Both the position numbers and the translations under genes were made by a program. A DNA stretch of 27,336 bases from NCBI GenBank assembly GCA_016286205.1, contig JAEESF010000017.1:1-27336 (forward strand), written 5' to 3'. The notes beneath the pieces were generated by a model that saw only the letters and a program-made list of their open reading frames with translations, ran no database searches and had not been told where the DNA came from. The stretch comes from Colicola sp016286205. Lineage in GTDB: Bacteria > Bacteroidota > Bacteroidia > Bacteroidales > Paludibacteraceae. Below, piece by piece: positions 11,642 to 20,393 of this stretch (the first letter of the stretch is position 1; each line of letters opens with the position of its first letter).

Positions 11642-11673
11642 CTTGCTAGTTTCCGTTTTTTTTATTACTTTTG
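11642..11673 (+). promoter_or_regulatory. Promoter for the amylase operon
   Basis: CTTG (11642-11645), 20-nt spacer, TACTTTTG (11666-11673). A perfect 8-bp inverted repeat ACTTTTGC-AGTC-GCAAAAGT (11667-11686) overlaps the -7 box and the transcript start. It is the only promoter I find before the eight co-directional genes that end at 25583. Confidence 0.78.
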
Positions 11674-11695
11674 CAGTCGCAAAAGTTATGTGGCC

Positions 11696-13117
11696 ATGAA
11701 AAAGAGTATCATTTTTATCTTATCACTACTATTTATAGCCCCGAGTCTGCACGCAGAAAACATTGGCGTTCCTAGCGAATGCGAAGACGTCATGCTCCAG
11801 GCTTTCTACTGGGACAGTTACACGCTGACCAAATACGGCCGTACCCAATGGACCGACCTGATGAAAGACACCGCAGCCATCAATGCCAATTTCGATTTGG
11901 TATGGTTCCCGCCTAGCGCTTCCTCTACCGGCGGCGTGGGTTATTATCATGCCTGCCTCAGCAATCAGGATAGCAACTGGGGAACTCGCCTCCAACTGAC
12001 TTCTCTGATTACCGCCCTGCATAATGGTGGCACCAAGGTGATTGGCGATATCGTCATCAACCACCGCGGCAACAAAAGTTCCTGGTGCGACTTCTACAAA
12101 GACGATTTTACCTTCACGTATGGTAGTTTCCAACTCACTGAAGAACACATCTGTTCGAACGATGAGTGTTTCACCACCAGTGGTTCTACGTGCTACAATA
12201 GCGACACCCACGGAGCAGCCGATACGGGTACTAACGATGCGGGTTGCCGCGACCTGGACCATTCTAGCGAATATGTCCAGAAATGGGCCAAAGCTTACCT
12301 CAAATGGATGATGGGTAAGATGAAATACGATGGTTTCCGCTACGACATGACGCGCGGCTATCACGGCCGTTATCTAAGCATGTACAACGAGGCCACTAAT
12401 CCCCATATCTCGGTTTCTGAGTTTTGGGAGAGCATCGGCAACCAGAAGAGCCACCTTCTCGCCACCAACTACAACACGATGATTTTCGATTTCCAACAGA
12501 AATACGAATTGGGCAAAGCTATAGGAAACAACTATTCGCTACTCAAGAAGAACAGCAACACATTCCGCGGACAAGGACTCGAGAAATATGCGGTAACATT
12601 TATTGACAATCACGATACTTTCGAGCGCTCGGACAATCAGAGTGACGAATTTGGCGGATACAATGCCGACCTCTCCACATCGGCCGTTCGCTCCAAGATC
12701 CTCCAAGCCAACGCATACATCCTCATGATGCCTGGTATTCCTTGCGTCTTCTGGCCGCACTGGTATAGTTATCGCGATGAAATCAACGAACTGATTGCTG
12801 TTCGTAAACTAGCGGGCATTCATAGCGAAAGTGCCGTAACCGATGAGAGTAGCGCACTGATGGCTTACTCTGGTACCATCCAGGGCCATCGTGGCAAAGT
12901 AGTGCTGCGCTTGGGAACCAACCGCGACCAGACTACTCCTACCGGATTCCACAAGGTGGTGGACGGAACCACTTACACGGTCTTCCTCGAGGACGGAACA
13001 GGTATCGAGGAAATCCGCACGCAACCTGCTAACAATGAGAAATTTATCAAAGATGGCAAACTGTACATCCGCCATGGAAACAAGACATACGATGCCATCG
13101 GCAATGTGGTAGAATAA
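11696..13117 (+). CDS. Secreted alpha-amylase, GH13 (copy 1, catalytic domain only)
   Basis: 473 residues: signal peptide 1-20 (MKKSIIFILSLLFIAPSLHA), GH13 (beta/alpha)8 barrel from about 27, C-terminal tail. All four GH13 regions are present: DIVINH (118-123), GFRYDMTRG with nucleophile D217, SEFWES with acid/base E242, and FIDNHD with D307. The DVMLQAFYWDS opening resembles plant/archaeal-type amylases (GH13_6/7); the subfamily is an inference. Several cysteines (WCDF, HICSNDE, AGCRD) recur in copies 2 and 3 and suggest disulfides in an extracellular enzyme. The last ~25 residues (EKFIKDGKLYIRHG...YDAIGNVVE) form the tail shared across the operon. Start chosen at ATG 11696, the only one placing a signal peptide first; the frame is open upstream through the promoter. 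It has no added binding module, unlike copies 2 and 3. Confidence 0.92.
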   Translation: MKKSIIFILSLLFIAPSLHAENIGVPSECEDVMLQAFYWDSYTLTKYGRTQWTDLMKDTAAINANFDLVWFPPSASSTGGVGYYHACLSNQDSNWGTRLQLTSLITALHNGGTKVIGDIVINHRGNKSSWCDFYKDDFTFTYGSFQLTEEHICSNDECFTTSGSTCYNSDTHGAADTGTNDAGCRDLDHSSEYVQKWAKAYLKWMMGKMKYDGFRYDMTRGYHGRYLSMYNEATNPHISVSEFWESIGNQKSHLLATNYNTMIFDFQQKYELGKAIGNNYSLLKKNSNTFRGQGLEKYAVTFIDNHDTFERSDNQSDEFGGYNADLSTSAVRSKILQANAYILMMPGIPCVFWPHWYSYRDEINELIAVRKLAGIHSESAVTDESSALMAYSGTIQGHRGKVVLRLGTNRDQTTPTGFHKVVDGTTYTVFLEDGTGIEEIRTQPANNEKFIKDGKLYIRHGNKTYDAIGNVVE

Positions 13118-13135
13118 TAAAAAATCTAAGATAAA

Positions 13136-14986
13136 ATGAAAAAAACACTTCTATTCTTATTCGGCTTGACTGTCAGCCTAACGCTGATGGCCGAACCATT
13201 CTATGTTCGTATCAACGGCACAAAAGATGTACTGGCTAGCAACACGGGCGATCAAGATTATCAGGGTCGTACCCAGTACGCCGCATTCAATGTTTCGCTC
13301 GCTGCAGGCGACAAACTCACATGCTATGACCAAGGGTCGGGCGCTGCATGGAATATCGCAGTTCTGGACCCGTATGGTGCATACGAGAACTTCACAGCCG
13401 GTTCGTCCGACCTAACGTGTAACGTAGCAGGCAACTACAACATCTACATCAAACTCAAATACGAGGATGATATGTGGTACATCGAAGAAGCCGCAACAGG
13501 CGGAGGTGGCGAAACGCCTACCCCGGACCCAAGCTATAGCACGTCTGCGCCCGCACAGTGTCCGGATGTGATGTTGCAAGCGTTCTACTGGGATAGCTAC
13601 AAAACGCAAACTTCGGCCAATAGTATTCACGGCCGCACCAAATGGATCGATTTCTTGAATCAAACCGTAGAAGATGGCACTACCACACAAGCCGAAGAAA
13701 TAGGTAAATGGTTCGACCTGGTATGGTTACCGCCTATGTCTAAATCGACCGGTGGTACGGGTTATCTGCCTATTTGTTATAGCAACCTGGAGAGCGATTG
13801 GGGCACTAAGAAAACATTGACTTCTTTGATTGAAACGCTCCATCAAAACGGAGCTCGCGTAGTGGCCGATATCGTCATCAACCACGTGGCGGGTAGTACC
13901 GGATGGTGTTCTTTCTCCACTCTCAATTTCTCGCCTTACGGTTCCTTCAGCCCAACGGCCGCATGGATTTGCAACACCGATGAGATGAATACTGACTCTG
14001 GTGCAGGTAGTTGTAGAGGCAAAGCTACCGGCGCCGCAGACGATGGTTATGGCAGCGAAGCTAACTATGAGGCAGGACGTGACTGGGACCACAACAATGC
14101 AGAAGTGCGCAATATGTGCAAGGCTTATCTGACTTGGTTGCGAAAAGAAGTGAAGATTGATGGTTTCCGCTACGACTATTGCAAGGGATTCCATAACTCG
14201 CATATCAATGAGTACAACAGAGCCGCAGAAGCTTATTTCTCTGTGATGGAGATGTGGGATGGCAATCCTTCAGTACTGATGTCACACCTTAATGATGCTA
14301 GTTACAACACCCTCACATTCGACTTCGGCACCAAATACGATGGTTTCAACAATGGTATCGCAGCCGACAATTATCAGGGACTGAAAGGTTGCGGCCTTTT
14401 AGGCGCAGGCAAAGCGCGTTACGCCGTAACTTTCTTGGATAGTCACGACTCGTATCAACGCGATGGCAACGAGTTCTGCGGACAAGGCAATTCAATGACC
14501 GTTTGCCGCGACAAGATTCTGCAATGCTACGCCTTCATGCTTTCGATGCCTGGTGTACCATGCGTATTCTATCCGCACTGGGTAACTTTCAAATCTGACC
14601 TCAAGAAAATGATCAATGCTCGCTACAAAACAGGCGTTCACTCTGAGAGTAGTGTTAGCGACGAAGCAGGCAATGGCTACTACAAAGCCACCATTACCGG
14701 TAAAAACGGTCAGATTCGCGTATTGATTGGCCCAAATTCCGGATACAACAGTGTTCCTGATGGCTTCACTCTGGCTGTCAAAGGAACCAACTACGGTGTA
14801 TACTACAAGACCAATAGTGCGCGTGGCGACAAGGACACCGAGCGCATTGACCGCACACAGGGTATCGAAGAAGTTCCTGCACAGACAGAAAAATCCTTCA
14901 GCGGAGAGAAATTTATCGAAAATGGACAACTATACATCCGTTGCGGAGAACAAGTATTCGATGCAATGGGACGAAAAGTAAAATAA
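13136..14986 (+). CDS. Secreted alpha-amylase, GH13 (copy 2) with N-terminal beta-rich module
   Basis: 616 residues: signal peptide 1-19, an N-terminal module (about 20-118) also found in the next gene, a Gly/Thr/Pro linker (TGGGGETPTPDPS), then the GH13 domain (about 140-560) and the shared tail (EKFIENGQLYIRCGEQVFDAMG). Catalytic residues: DIVINH (245-250), GFRYDYCKG with D347, VMEMWDG with E372, FLDSHD with D438. It should hydrolyse alpha-1,4-glucans outside the cell. The N-terminal module probably binds carbohydrate, because of its position and its free-standing homologue (15014-15868); I cannot assign a CBM family. Follows copy 1 by 18 bp. Confidence 0.92.
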   Translation: MKKTLLFLFGLTVSLTLMAEPFYVRINGTKDVLASNTGDQDYQGRTQYAAFNVSLAAGDKLTCYDQGSGAAWNIAVLDPYGAYENFTAGSSDLTCNVAGNYNIYIKLKYEDDMWYIEEAATGGGGETPTPDPSYSTSAPAQCPDVMLQAFYWDSYKTQTSANSIHGRTKWIDFLNQTVEDGTTTQAEEIGKWFDLVWLPPMSKSTGGTGYLPICYSNLESDWGTKKTLTSLIETLHQNGARVVADIVINHVAGSTGWCSFSTLNFSPYGSFSPTAAWICNTDEMNTDSGAGSCRGKATGAADDGYGSEANYEAGRDWDHNNAEVRNMCKAYLTWLRKEVKIDGFRYDYCKGFHNSHINEYNRAAEAYFSVMEMWDGNPSVLMSHLNDASYNTLTFDFGTKYDGFNNGIAADNYQGLKGCGLLGAGKARYAVTFLDSHDSYQRDGNEFCGQGNSMTVCRDKILQCYAFMLSMPGVPCVFYPHWVTFKSDLKKMINARYKTGVHSESSVSDEAGNGYYKATITGKNGQIRVLIGPNSGYNSVPDGFTLAVKGTNYGVYYKTNSARGDKDTERIDRTQGIEEVPAQTEKSFSGEKFIENGQLYIRCGEQVFDAMGRKVK

Positions 14987-15013
14987 ATCATTAACCAATA
15001 AATCAATACAACA

Positions 15014-15868
15014 ATGAAAAAATTTATTACACTTTGCGCAGCTATCCTTTGCGCAGCAATGAGTTTCGGTGCCAGTTATGGCATCCTTGTAAATGGTAAG
15101 ACCTATTTCGCAGGTTCGTTGACCGGCGAATTTGAAGGCTTCACACAGTATCTGGCGCATGTTCAGGTTAAATCCGGAGATTATTGCCAACTCTACGATG
15201 CTGACAATCAAGCAGCTTGGGTAAAACCCCTGAATAGTGCTTCTACTTCTGGCTTTACTTATGATGAGGCTAATCAACGCTACAACGTTACCACTACCGG
15301 TTGTTTTGATTTCTATATCAAACTAAAGTATGGTCAAGATGAACTGTACATTGGCCCGGGTAGTGATTGCGGTACTGGAACTGAAATCGGCGGTGGCGGA
15401 AGCCAAGGCGGCGGTGGTGTAGAAGGCAACCCACGCTTCATGTGGAAAGCAGAATTGGATGGCGAATGGCAAGAGCCTAGCACCAGTACCACTTTTGTTG
15501 AGGGACGTTCCAACATTATGTTCTATAGCTCCGCTTACCTCTTCTTGATTTATCAAGTGGATGGCGTGGCAGGCGTAGAATACATGTGCGAAGCGTACAC
15601 CACAGAAACTCACGCTCGCTTTGTACGCGGTGGTAGTGAGAAATGGGGCGTTCCTGGCGGAACAACCGAACTCTATCTCTACGATAACGAAGATGGCTCT
15701 GTTGAGGTTTCCAACCAACCGATGGCTGGCAAGAAACTGTGGACTGCAGGCGGACAAAATATCGTCAATGCTACGGTCTCTAACAAAGCACGCAAAGTCA
15801 TCATCGATGGTCAATTGCGTATTATGCGCGGCGGAAAAATATTTGACGCAACAGGTAAAGAACTATGA
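15014..15868 (+). CDS. Secreted non-catalytic protein sharing the amylase N-terminal module
   Basis: 284 residues, no GH13 domain. Signal peptide 1-20 (MKKFITLCAAILCAAMSFGA). Residues 21-116 align with the N-terminal module of the preceding amylase: both have VNG, a Q-Y segment (FTQYLAHVQV vs RTQYAAFNVS), AAW, and FYIKLKYGQDELYI vs IYIKLKYEDDMWYI. A Gly-rich linker (about 122-137) joins a second beta-rich domain (about 140-237, rich in Trp/Tyr/Phe), followed by the operon's tail (ARKVIIDGQLRIMRGG...). Probably a soluble or surface starch-binding partner of the amylases, comparable in role to SusE/SusF but not similar in sequence as far as I can see. Its stop overlaps the next ATG (ATGA). Function is inference. 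Confidence 0.8.
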   Translation: MKKFITLCAAILCAAMSFGASYGILVNGKTYFAGSLTGEFEGFTQYLAHVQVKSGDYCQLYDADNQAAWVKPLNSASTSGFTYDEANQRYNVTTTGCFDFYIKLKYGQDELYIGPGSDCGTGTEIGGGGSQGGGGVEGNPRFMWKAELDGEWQEPSTSTTFVEGRSNIMFYSSAYLFLIYQVDGVAGVEYMCEAYTTETHARFVRGGSEKWGVPGGTTELYLYDNEDGSVEVSNQPMAGKKLWTAGGQNIVNATVSNKARKVIIDGQLRIMRGGKIFDATGKEL

Positions 15869-17967
15869 AAAAGTTATTGACACTCTGTGCCGCCATGCTA
15901 GGTGTGGTGGCACTCAATGCCAAAACTATATACCTCAATACCGGAGGTAACTCTCTGTGGGGCGCAGATGGCCCTGCATTCTTCGTGCATGCTTGGGGAA
16001 GCGCTGACCAAGATGTCAAGATGACCGCCCTTGATGGCGTTTACTTCTCTGCGGAGATCAACGACGCGAACACCAGTGTGCTCTTCGTGCGCATGCCGAG
16101 CGGCAGTACTTCGCTGAATTGGAACACGGCATGGAATCAAACAGAAGATTTCACTATTCCTTCCGGCAAAAACTGCTTGACTATCACCAGTTGGGATGGT
16201 GGCGCTGATGGTAAGAGTACCGGTACATGGAGTTATTACGAGGGCTCTGCCTCCGCCATGACTTATTATCTGGCCGGTTCTGGTTTCCCTGGCGTTTCGT
16301 GGACTGCGGGCCAACATCTCCCGATGACCAACGGCACGATTAGTTTCACCAACCTGGCGGCGGGCACTTACAAATTCAAGGTAACCAACAATACTTGGGA
16401 TTACAACCTCGGTTACTCGGCTGTTTCTGCCTCGTGCAGTAGTTCCGGTTATAGTGATGATAACGATGGAAACGTAGTGATTATCCTTCTTTCTACCGGA
16501 GATATTACGATTCGCGTAGACAATGGTACGATTTGCGTAACTATCGTAGGCGAAACAGAGCAAGTTTACGCTTCGGCAGTGCCAAGCCAGTGCACGGATG
16601 TGATGATGCAAGCTTTCTACAACGAGTCGTATAGCAGCAGTTCGCCGGGTGTTAGCGAATATGGCGACACCAAGTGGACCAGTCTGTTGGCTCAGGCGGA
16701 CGAAATAGGTTCGTATTTCGACTTAGTTTGGTTGCCGCCTTCTGCTTACGGAGATGGCGCAGGATACCACCCGAAGCAATATAGCAATCAGAACTCCAAC
16801 TGGGGCACTCGCTCTGAACTGGAGGCACTGATAAGCGCATTGCACAACAAAGGGTCGAAAGTGATTGCGGATATCGTCATCAACCACTGTGCTAACAAGA
16901 GCACCTGGTGCGATTTCTATGAAATGGACTTTGGTGTTTATGGCAAATTCCAACCAGACGCATCCTATATCTGCGCCAACGATGAAGTGAACTTCAGCGA
17001 CGATGCTGGTTCGTGCAAAGGTGCAGCTACGGGTTCTGATGATGATGGAGACAACTGGAGCGGTGCGCGCGACTGGAGTCACGACAAAGTGTATGTGCAA
17101 GATATGTTCAAAGCATATTTGCTCTGGATGCGCAATGTGATGAAGTACGATGGTTTCCGCTACGACAAAGGCGACGGATTCAACAACTGGCACCACGACA
17201 ACTACAACAAAACGGCTCAACCGTATATCGCCTTTATGGAGAGTTACAACAGTACCGAGACTATCATTGGAGAAATCGAGCAAGCCAATAGAAACGTCAT
17301 GGCTCTGGATTTCGGTACTCGTTGGGACGCTATGTGCGGTTTTGCAGGATTCAACTACAGAAAATGCCAAGGTAGCGGAATGTTAGGCGCAGGTTATGCC
17401 AAATATGCGGTTACATTCATCGATAGTCACGACTGGTTCCTTCGTCCGGACAATGAGAACGAATTCGGCGGACGAGGCAATTCAATGACTGCTGACCTCA
17501 AAGACCGTTTGCTGCAAGCTAATGCTTACATGCTGGGTATGCCTGGTATCCCGTGCGTATTCTATCCGCATTGGGCAAAATACAAAGCCGAGTTAAAACC
17601 AATGATTGACGCTCGTCATGCAGCAGGTATTCACAATGAGAGTGCCGTCTCGGACGAATATGCAGAAGATGGCGGCTATCAATGTACCGTACGCGGTAAA
17701 TACGGATGGCTGATTCTGCAAGTAGGCAACAAGACCACTCACTCTAACACGGGCGAATATTCTTGGTTGGGCGACTATCAACTCATGGCTAGCGGTCCGG
17801 GGTACGCCATGTGGGTGAATGTAACCGACCCGCCTCTGCCAACCGACATAGAGGATTTGTCCGACACTTTACCGAGACAGAAAGGAGAGAAATTCCTGAA
17901 AGAAGGCAGACTCTATATTCGTTTGGGCGATAAGACTTACGATATGATGGGACAAGTTATCAAATAA
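15865..17967 (+). CDS. Secreted alpha-amylase, GH13 (copy 3) with CBM26-like and second N-terminal module
   Basis: 700 residues. Signal peptide 1-19 (MKKLLTLCAAMLGVVALNA, close to that of the gene before). Residues 21-123 resemble starch-binding CBM26 modules (IYLNTGG...FVRMPSGSTSLNWNTAWNQT...ITSWDGG...GTW). Residues 133-228 form an Ig-like module (YYLAGSGF...GTYKFKVTNNTW). The GH13 domain follows from about 242 with DIVINH (336-341), GFRYDKGDG with D434, FMESYN with E459 and FIDSHD with D523. It ends with the shared tail (EKFLKEGRLYIRLGDKTYD). Nearest relatives in the window are copies 1 and 2. Translation is coupled to the binding protein by a 4-nt overlap. The CBM26 assignment is by eye. 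Confidence 0.9.
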   Translation: MKKLLTLCAAMLGVVALNAKTIYLNTGGNSLWGADGPAFFVHAWGSADQDVKMTALDGVYFSAEINDANTSVLFVRMPSGSTSLNWNTAWNQTEDFTIPSGKNCLTITSWDGGADGKSTGTWSYYEGSASAMTYYLAGSGFPGVSWTAGQHLPMTNGTISFTNLAAGTYKFKVTNNTWDYNLGYSAVSASCSSSGYSDDNDGNVVIILLSTGDITIRVDNGTICVTIVGETEQVYASAVPSQCTDVMMQAFYNESYSSSSPGVSEYGDTKWTSLLAQADEIGSYFDLVWLPPSAYGDGAGYHPKQYSNQNSNWGTRSELEALISALHNKGSKVIADIVINHCANKSTWCDFYEMDFGVYGKFQPDASYICANDEVNFSDDAGSCKGAATGSDDDGDNWSGARDWSHDKVYVQDMFKAYLLWMRNVMKYDGFRYDKGDGFNNWHHDNYNKTAQPYIAFMESYNSTETIIGEIEQANRNVMALDFGTRWDAMCGFAGFNYRKCQGSGMLGAGYAKYAVTFIDSHDWFLRPDNENEFGGRGNSMTADLKDRLLQANAYMLGMPGIPCVFYPHWAKYKAELKPMIDARHAAGIHNESAVSDEYAEDGGYQCTVRGKYGWLILQVGNKTTHSNTGEYSWLGDYQLMASGPGYAMWVNVTDPPLPTDIEDLSDTLPRQKGEKFLKEGRLYIRLGDKTYDMMGQVIK

Positions 17968-17978
17968 CCATTACAACG

Positions 17979-20390
17979 ATGAAAAAAACACTCTTGTTCA
18001 TATGCTCTGTATGGGCGCTATGCGTTGCGGCGCAAGTAACACCGACACCTAACCCCATTCCAAAGGGCTATACCGGTCAAGTAACCATTACCTTCGATGC
18101 CACCAAAGGTAACGGAGGTATGATTGGGGCAACCAAATGTTATGCCCACACAGGATTGATTACATCCGCATCAACTAGCAATAGTGACTGGAAGAATGTG
18201 ATTGGTTCTTGGCGTGGCGCGACGCAGCCACAATTGACTTCTCTCGGAGACAACAAATGGCAACTCGTCATTTCCAATATCTTCGATTTCTACGGAGTTC
18301 CTGAGACCACCAACATCAAGGCCCTGGCTTTTGTTTTCCACGATGGCCCTGGTGGCTCTAAAGAAGGTAAAGCCACTTCCGGAGATATCATTCTCACTCT
18401 CGGTGAAGAAATCATTGCGGACATATGGACTAGCGTCGATGGCGTAACTGCCGTTACCAAGGCTCGTCCTTCAGGCATTGACCAAGGAATCTATTACGAC
18501 GAGAGCGACCCGACTAAAGTAACGCTCTGTACCTATGCTGCCAGCAAGACGGAATCCGCAAAACGCGTTTTCCTCATAGGAGACATGACCAATTGGAAAC
18601 TCGATGCTGCGCATCAGTTGTACAAGGATGGCAACTATTTCTGGATTACTCTAACCGGTCTTACTCCGGGCAAAGAATATCGTTTCCAGTATGCCGTAGA
18701 GCGTGCAGATGGTGTAAAGAAACAAATCTCTGATTTGTATTCCGAGAAAGTGATTCACCCGGACGATCAGTACGAGCCTAGAAGTGTCAACTCTACTCTG
18801 ATCAGTTACCCTACTCAGGGAGCAGACGGAGGTTATGTCACGGTGATTCAAACCAACAAGCCTAAATACACTTGGGGCGACCACACGCTCAATTTCCAGC
18901 GTCCAAACAGGAACAATCTTGTTATCTACGAGTTGTGGATATATGATTATACCACCAATCGTTCTCTCAAGGGACTGATGAATCGTCTGGACTATATCCA
19001 GAATCTGGGTGTTAATGCGATTGAGCTGATGCCTGTCACTGAGTTTGATGGCAACTACAACTGGGGCTATTCGCCTAACCATTATTTCGCTTTGGACAAG
19101 GCCTACGGCACGCCTGAGATGTTCAAGCAGTTTGTGGATCAATGTCACTTGCGCGGTATTGCAGTCATTCTAGATATGGTTTTCAACCATGCTACCGGAC
19201 TCAATCCGATGAACAAACTCTATCCATACGGCACCGACCTGGCATCCAACCCTTGGTTTAATGTCACACCACCGCATGGCGACAATGTGTACGAAGACTG
19301 GAATCATGATTTCCAACCCGCTCACAATATGTTCATCCGTGCGCTTCAGTATTGGTTGACAGAATACAAAGTTGATGGTTTCCGCCTCGATCTGAGTCAT
19401 GGTCTGTGCGGTCCAAGCTATAATGCCACGGCCAACCTAATCGATTATTATCAGAAGGGGGTAAAAGCCGTTGCGCCTGATGCCTACATGATTTTGGAAC
19501 ATTGGGGAGATCATATGTCCAGCGATCGCCCATATCTGGTTAGCTATGGCATGATGTGTTGGAACAACACTAACAATGCTTATTGCCAAACGGCCATGGG
19601 CTGGCTCAAAGATGGTGATGATTTCGGAAGTGCTAACCAAGACAACTATATTTCCTATTGCGAAAGTCACGATGAGGAACGTATGCAGTACAAGGCCAAG
19701 AAATACGGAAATGGCGACATTGCGACCGACGAGGCTGTTCGTCTTGGCCGTGTAGCAGAGAACGTGGCATTCAATGTGCTTCTCAATGGTCCGCATATGT
19801 TGTGGATGTGGGAAGAGATTGGTTACGATTTCTCTATCAATTCCGACATAGACCATCCTAATGGAGAGAGCAGCGACTATCGTTGTAGCAAGAAGCCACG
19901 CCCAGATATTGCCTCTCGCAACTACTTCACGCAAGCAGAACGTGTTGCTGCGTTTACTACTTGCGCGCAAGTAATTACGCTACGTACTCAGCTGATGCCA
20001 TCCGTCTTTGCCGGTAATCCTACCGCCGCCAACATTGGTTCCGGCGCAGCGTTACGATCCGTACAATGGGGCAACAATGTCTATGCGGTAGCTAATTTCT
20101 CCGCCACGGACAATCAGTCGGCTACTCTGCCTTCAGGCACTTGGTATGATTATCTGAATGGTGCTACGCCTGCTTCGTCGTCCTATTCACTGGCTCCGGG
20201 TGAGCTGAAGGTATTCACCGGTACGGCTGTACAGGCTCCTACTTTCGCAGATATTCAAACTCGCGATCACACTGCCCTTGAGGTGGTGGAGGAAGATGCG
20301 CCACGAGCCACCAAGATCCTGCGTGACGGACGCGTCTATATCGTTCGCGGAGACCGTATGTACGACCTAACAGGAAGAATCTGCCAGTAA
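17979..20390 (+). CDS. Secreted GH13 glycosidase (pullulanase/neopullulanase-like) with N-terminal modules
   Basis: 803 residues, a different GH13 branch from copies 1-3. Signal peptide 1-18; beta-rich module 30-150 with FDATKGNGG; CBM48/Ig-like module about 193-260 (KRVFLIGDMTNWKLDA...GKEYRFQYAV), then the barrel from about 313 (NNLVIYELWIYDYT). Motifs: DMVFNH (399-404), GFRLDLSHG with D471, MILEHWGD with E507, CESHDEER with D565. The all-beta C-domain is followed by the tail TKILRDGRVYIVRGDRMYD. The YELWIYDYT entry and the CBM48-like module point to an enzyme acting near alpha-1,6 branches or on pullulan/maltodextrin rather than a plain endo-amylase; this is inference. 11 bp after copy 3. 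Confidence 0.87.
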   Translation: MKKTLLFICSVWALCVAAQVTPTPNPIPKGYTGQVTITFDATKGNGGMIGATKCYAHTGLITSASTSNSDWKNVIGSWRGATQPQLTSLGDNKWQLVISNIFDFYGVPETTNIKALAFVFHDGPGGSKEGKATSGDIILTLGEEIIADIWTSVDGVTAVTKARPSGIDQGIYYDESDPTKVTLCTYAASKTESAKRVFLIGDMTNWKLDAAHQLYKDGNYFWITLTGLTPGKEYRFQYAVERADGVKKQISDLYSEKVIHPDDQYEPRSVNSTLISYPTQGADGGYVTVIQTNKPKYTWGDHTLNFQRPNRNNLVIYELWIYDYTTNRSLKGLMNRLDYIQNLGVNAIELMPVTEFDGNYNWGYSPNHYFALDKAYGTPEMFKQFVDQCHLRGIAVILDMVFNHATGLNPMNKLYPYGTDLASNPWFNVTPPHGDNVYEDWNHDFQPAHNMFIRALQYWLTEYKVDGFRLDLSHGLCGPSYNATANLIDYYQKGVKAVAPDAYMILEHWGDHMSSDRPYLVSYGMMCWNNTNNAYCQTAMGWLKDGDDFGSANQDNYISYCESHDEERMQYKAKKYGNGDIATDEAVRLGRVAENVAFNVLLNGPHMLWMWEEIGYDFSINSDIDHPNGESSDYRCSKKPRPDIASRNYFTQAERVAAFTTCAQVITLRTQLMPSVFAGNPTAANIGSGAALRSVQWGNNVYAVANFSATDNQSATLPSGTWYDYLNGATPASSSYSLAPGELKVFTGTAVQAPTFADIQTRDHTALEVVEEDAPRATKILRDGRVYIVRGDRMYDLTGRICQ

Positions 20391-20393
20391 TCT

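Noticed and set aside
11591..11695. Upstream extension of the first amylase
   Set aside because: It would include the trmO end, hairpin and promoter and would bury the clear signal peptide that begins at 11696.
11696..20390. Classical Sus-type polysaccharide utilisation locus
   Set aside because: No SusC/SusD pair, no SusR or hybrid two-component regulator and no lipoprotein signal peptides on the enzymes are visible in the operon.
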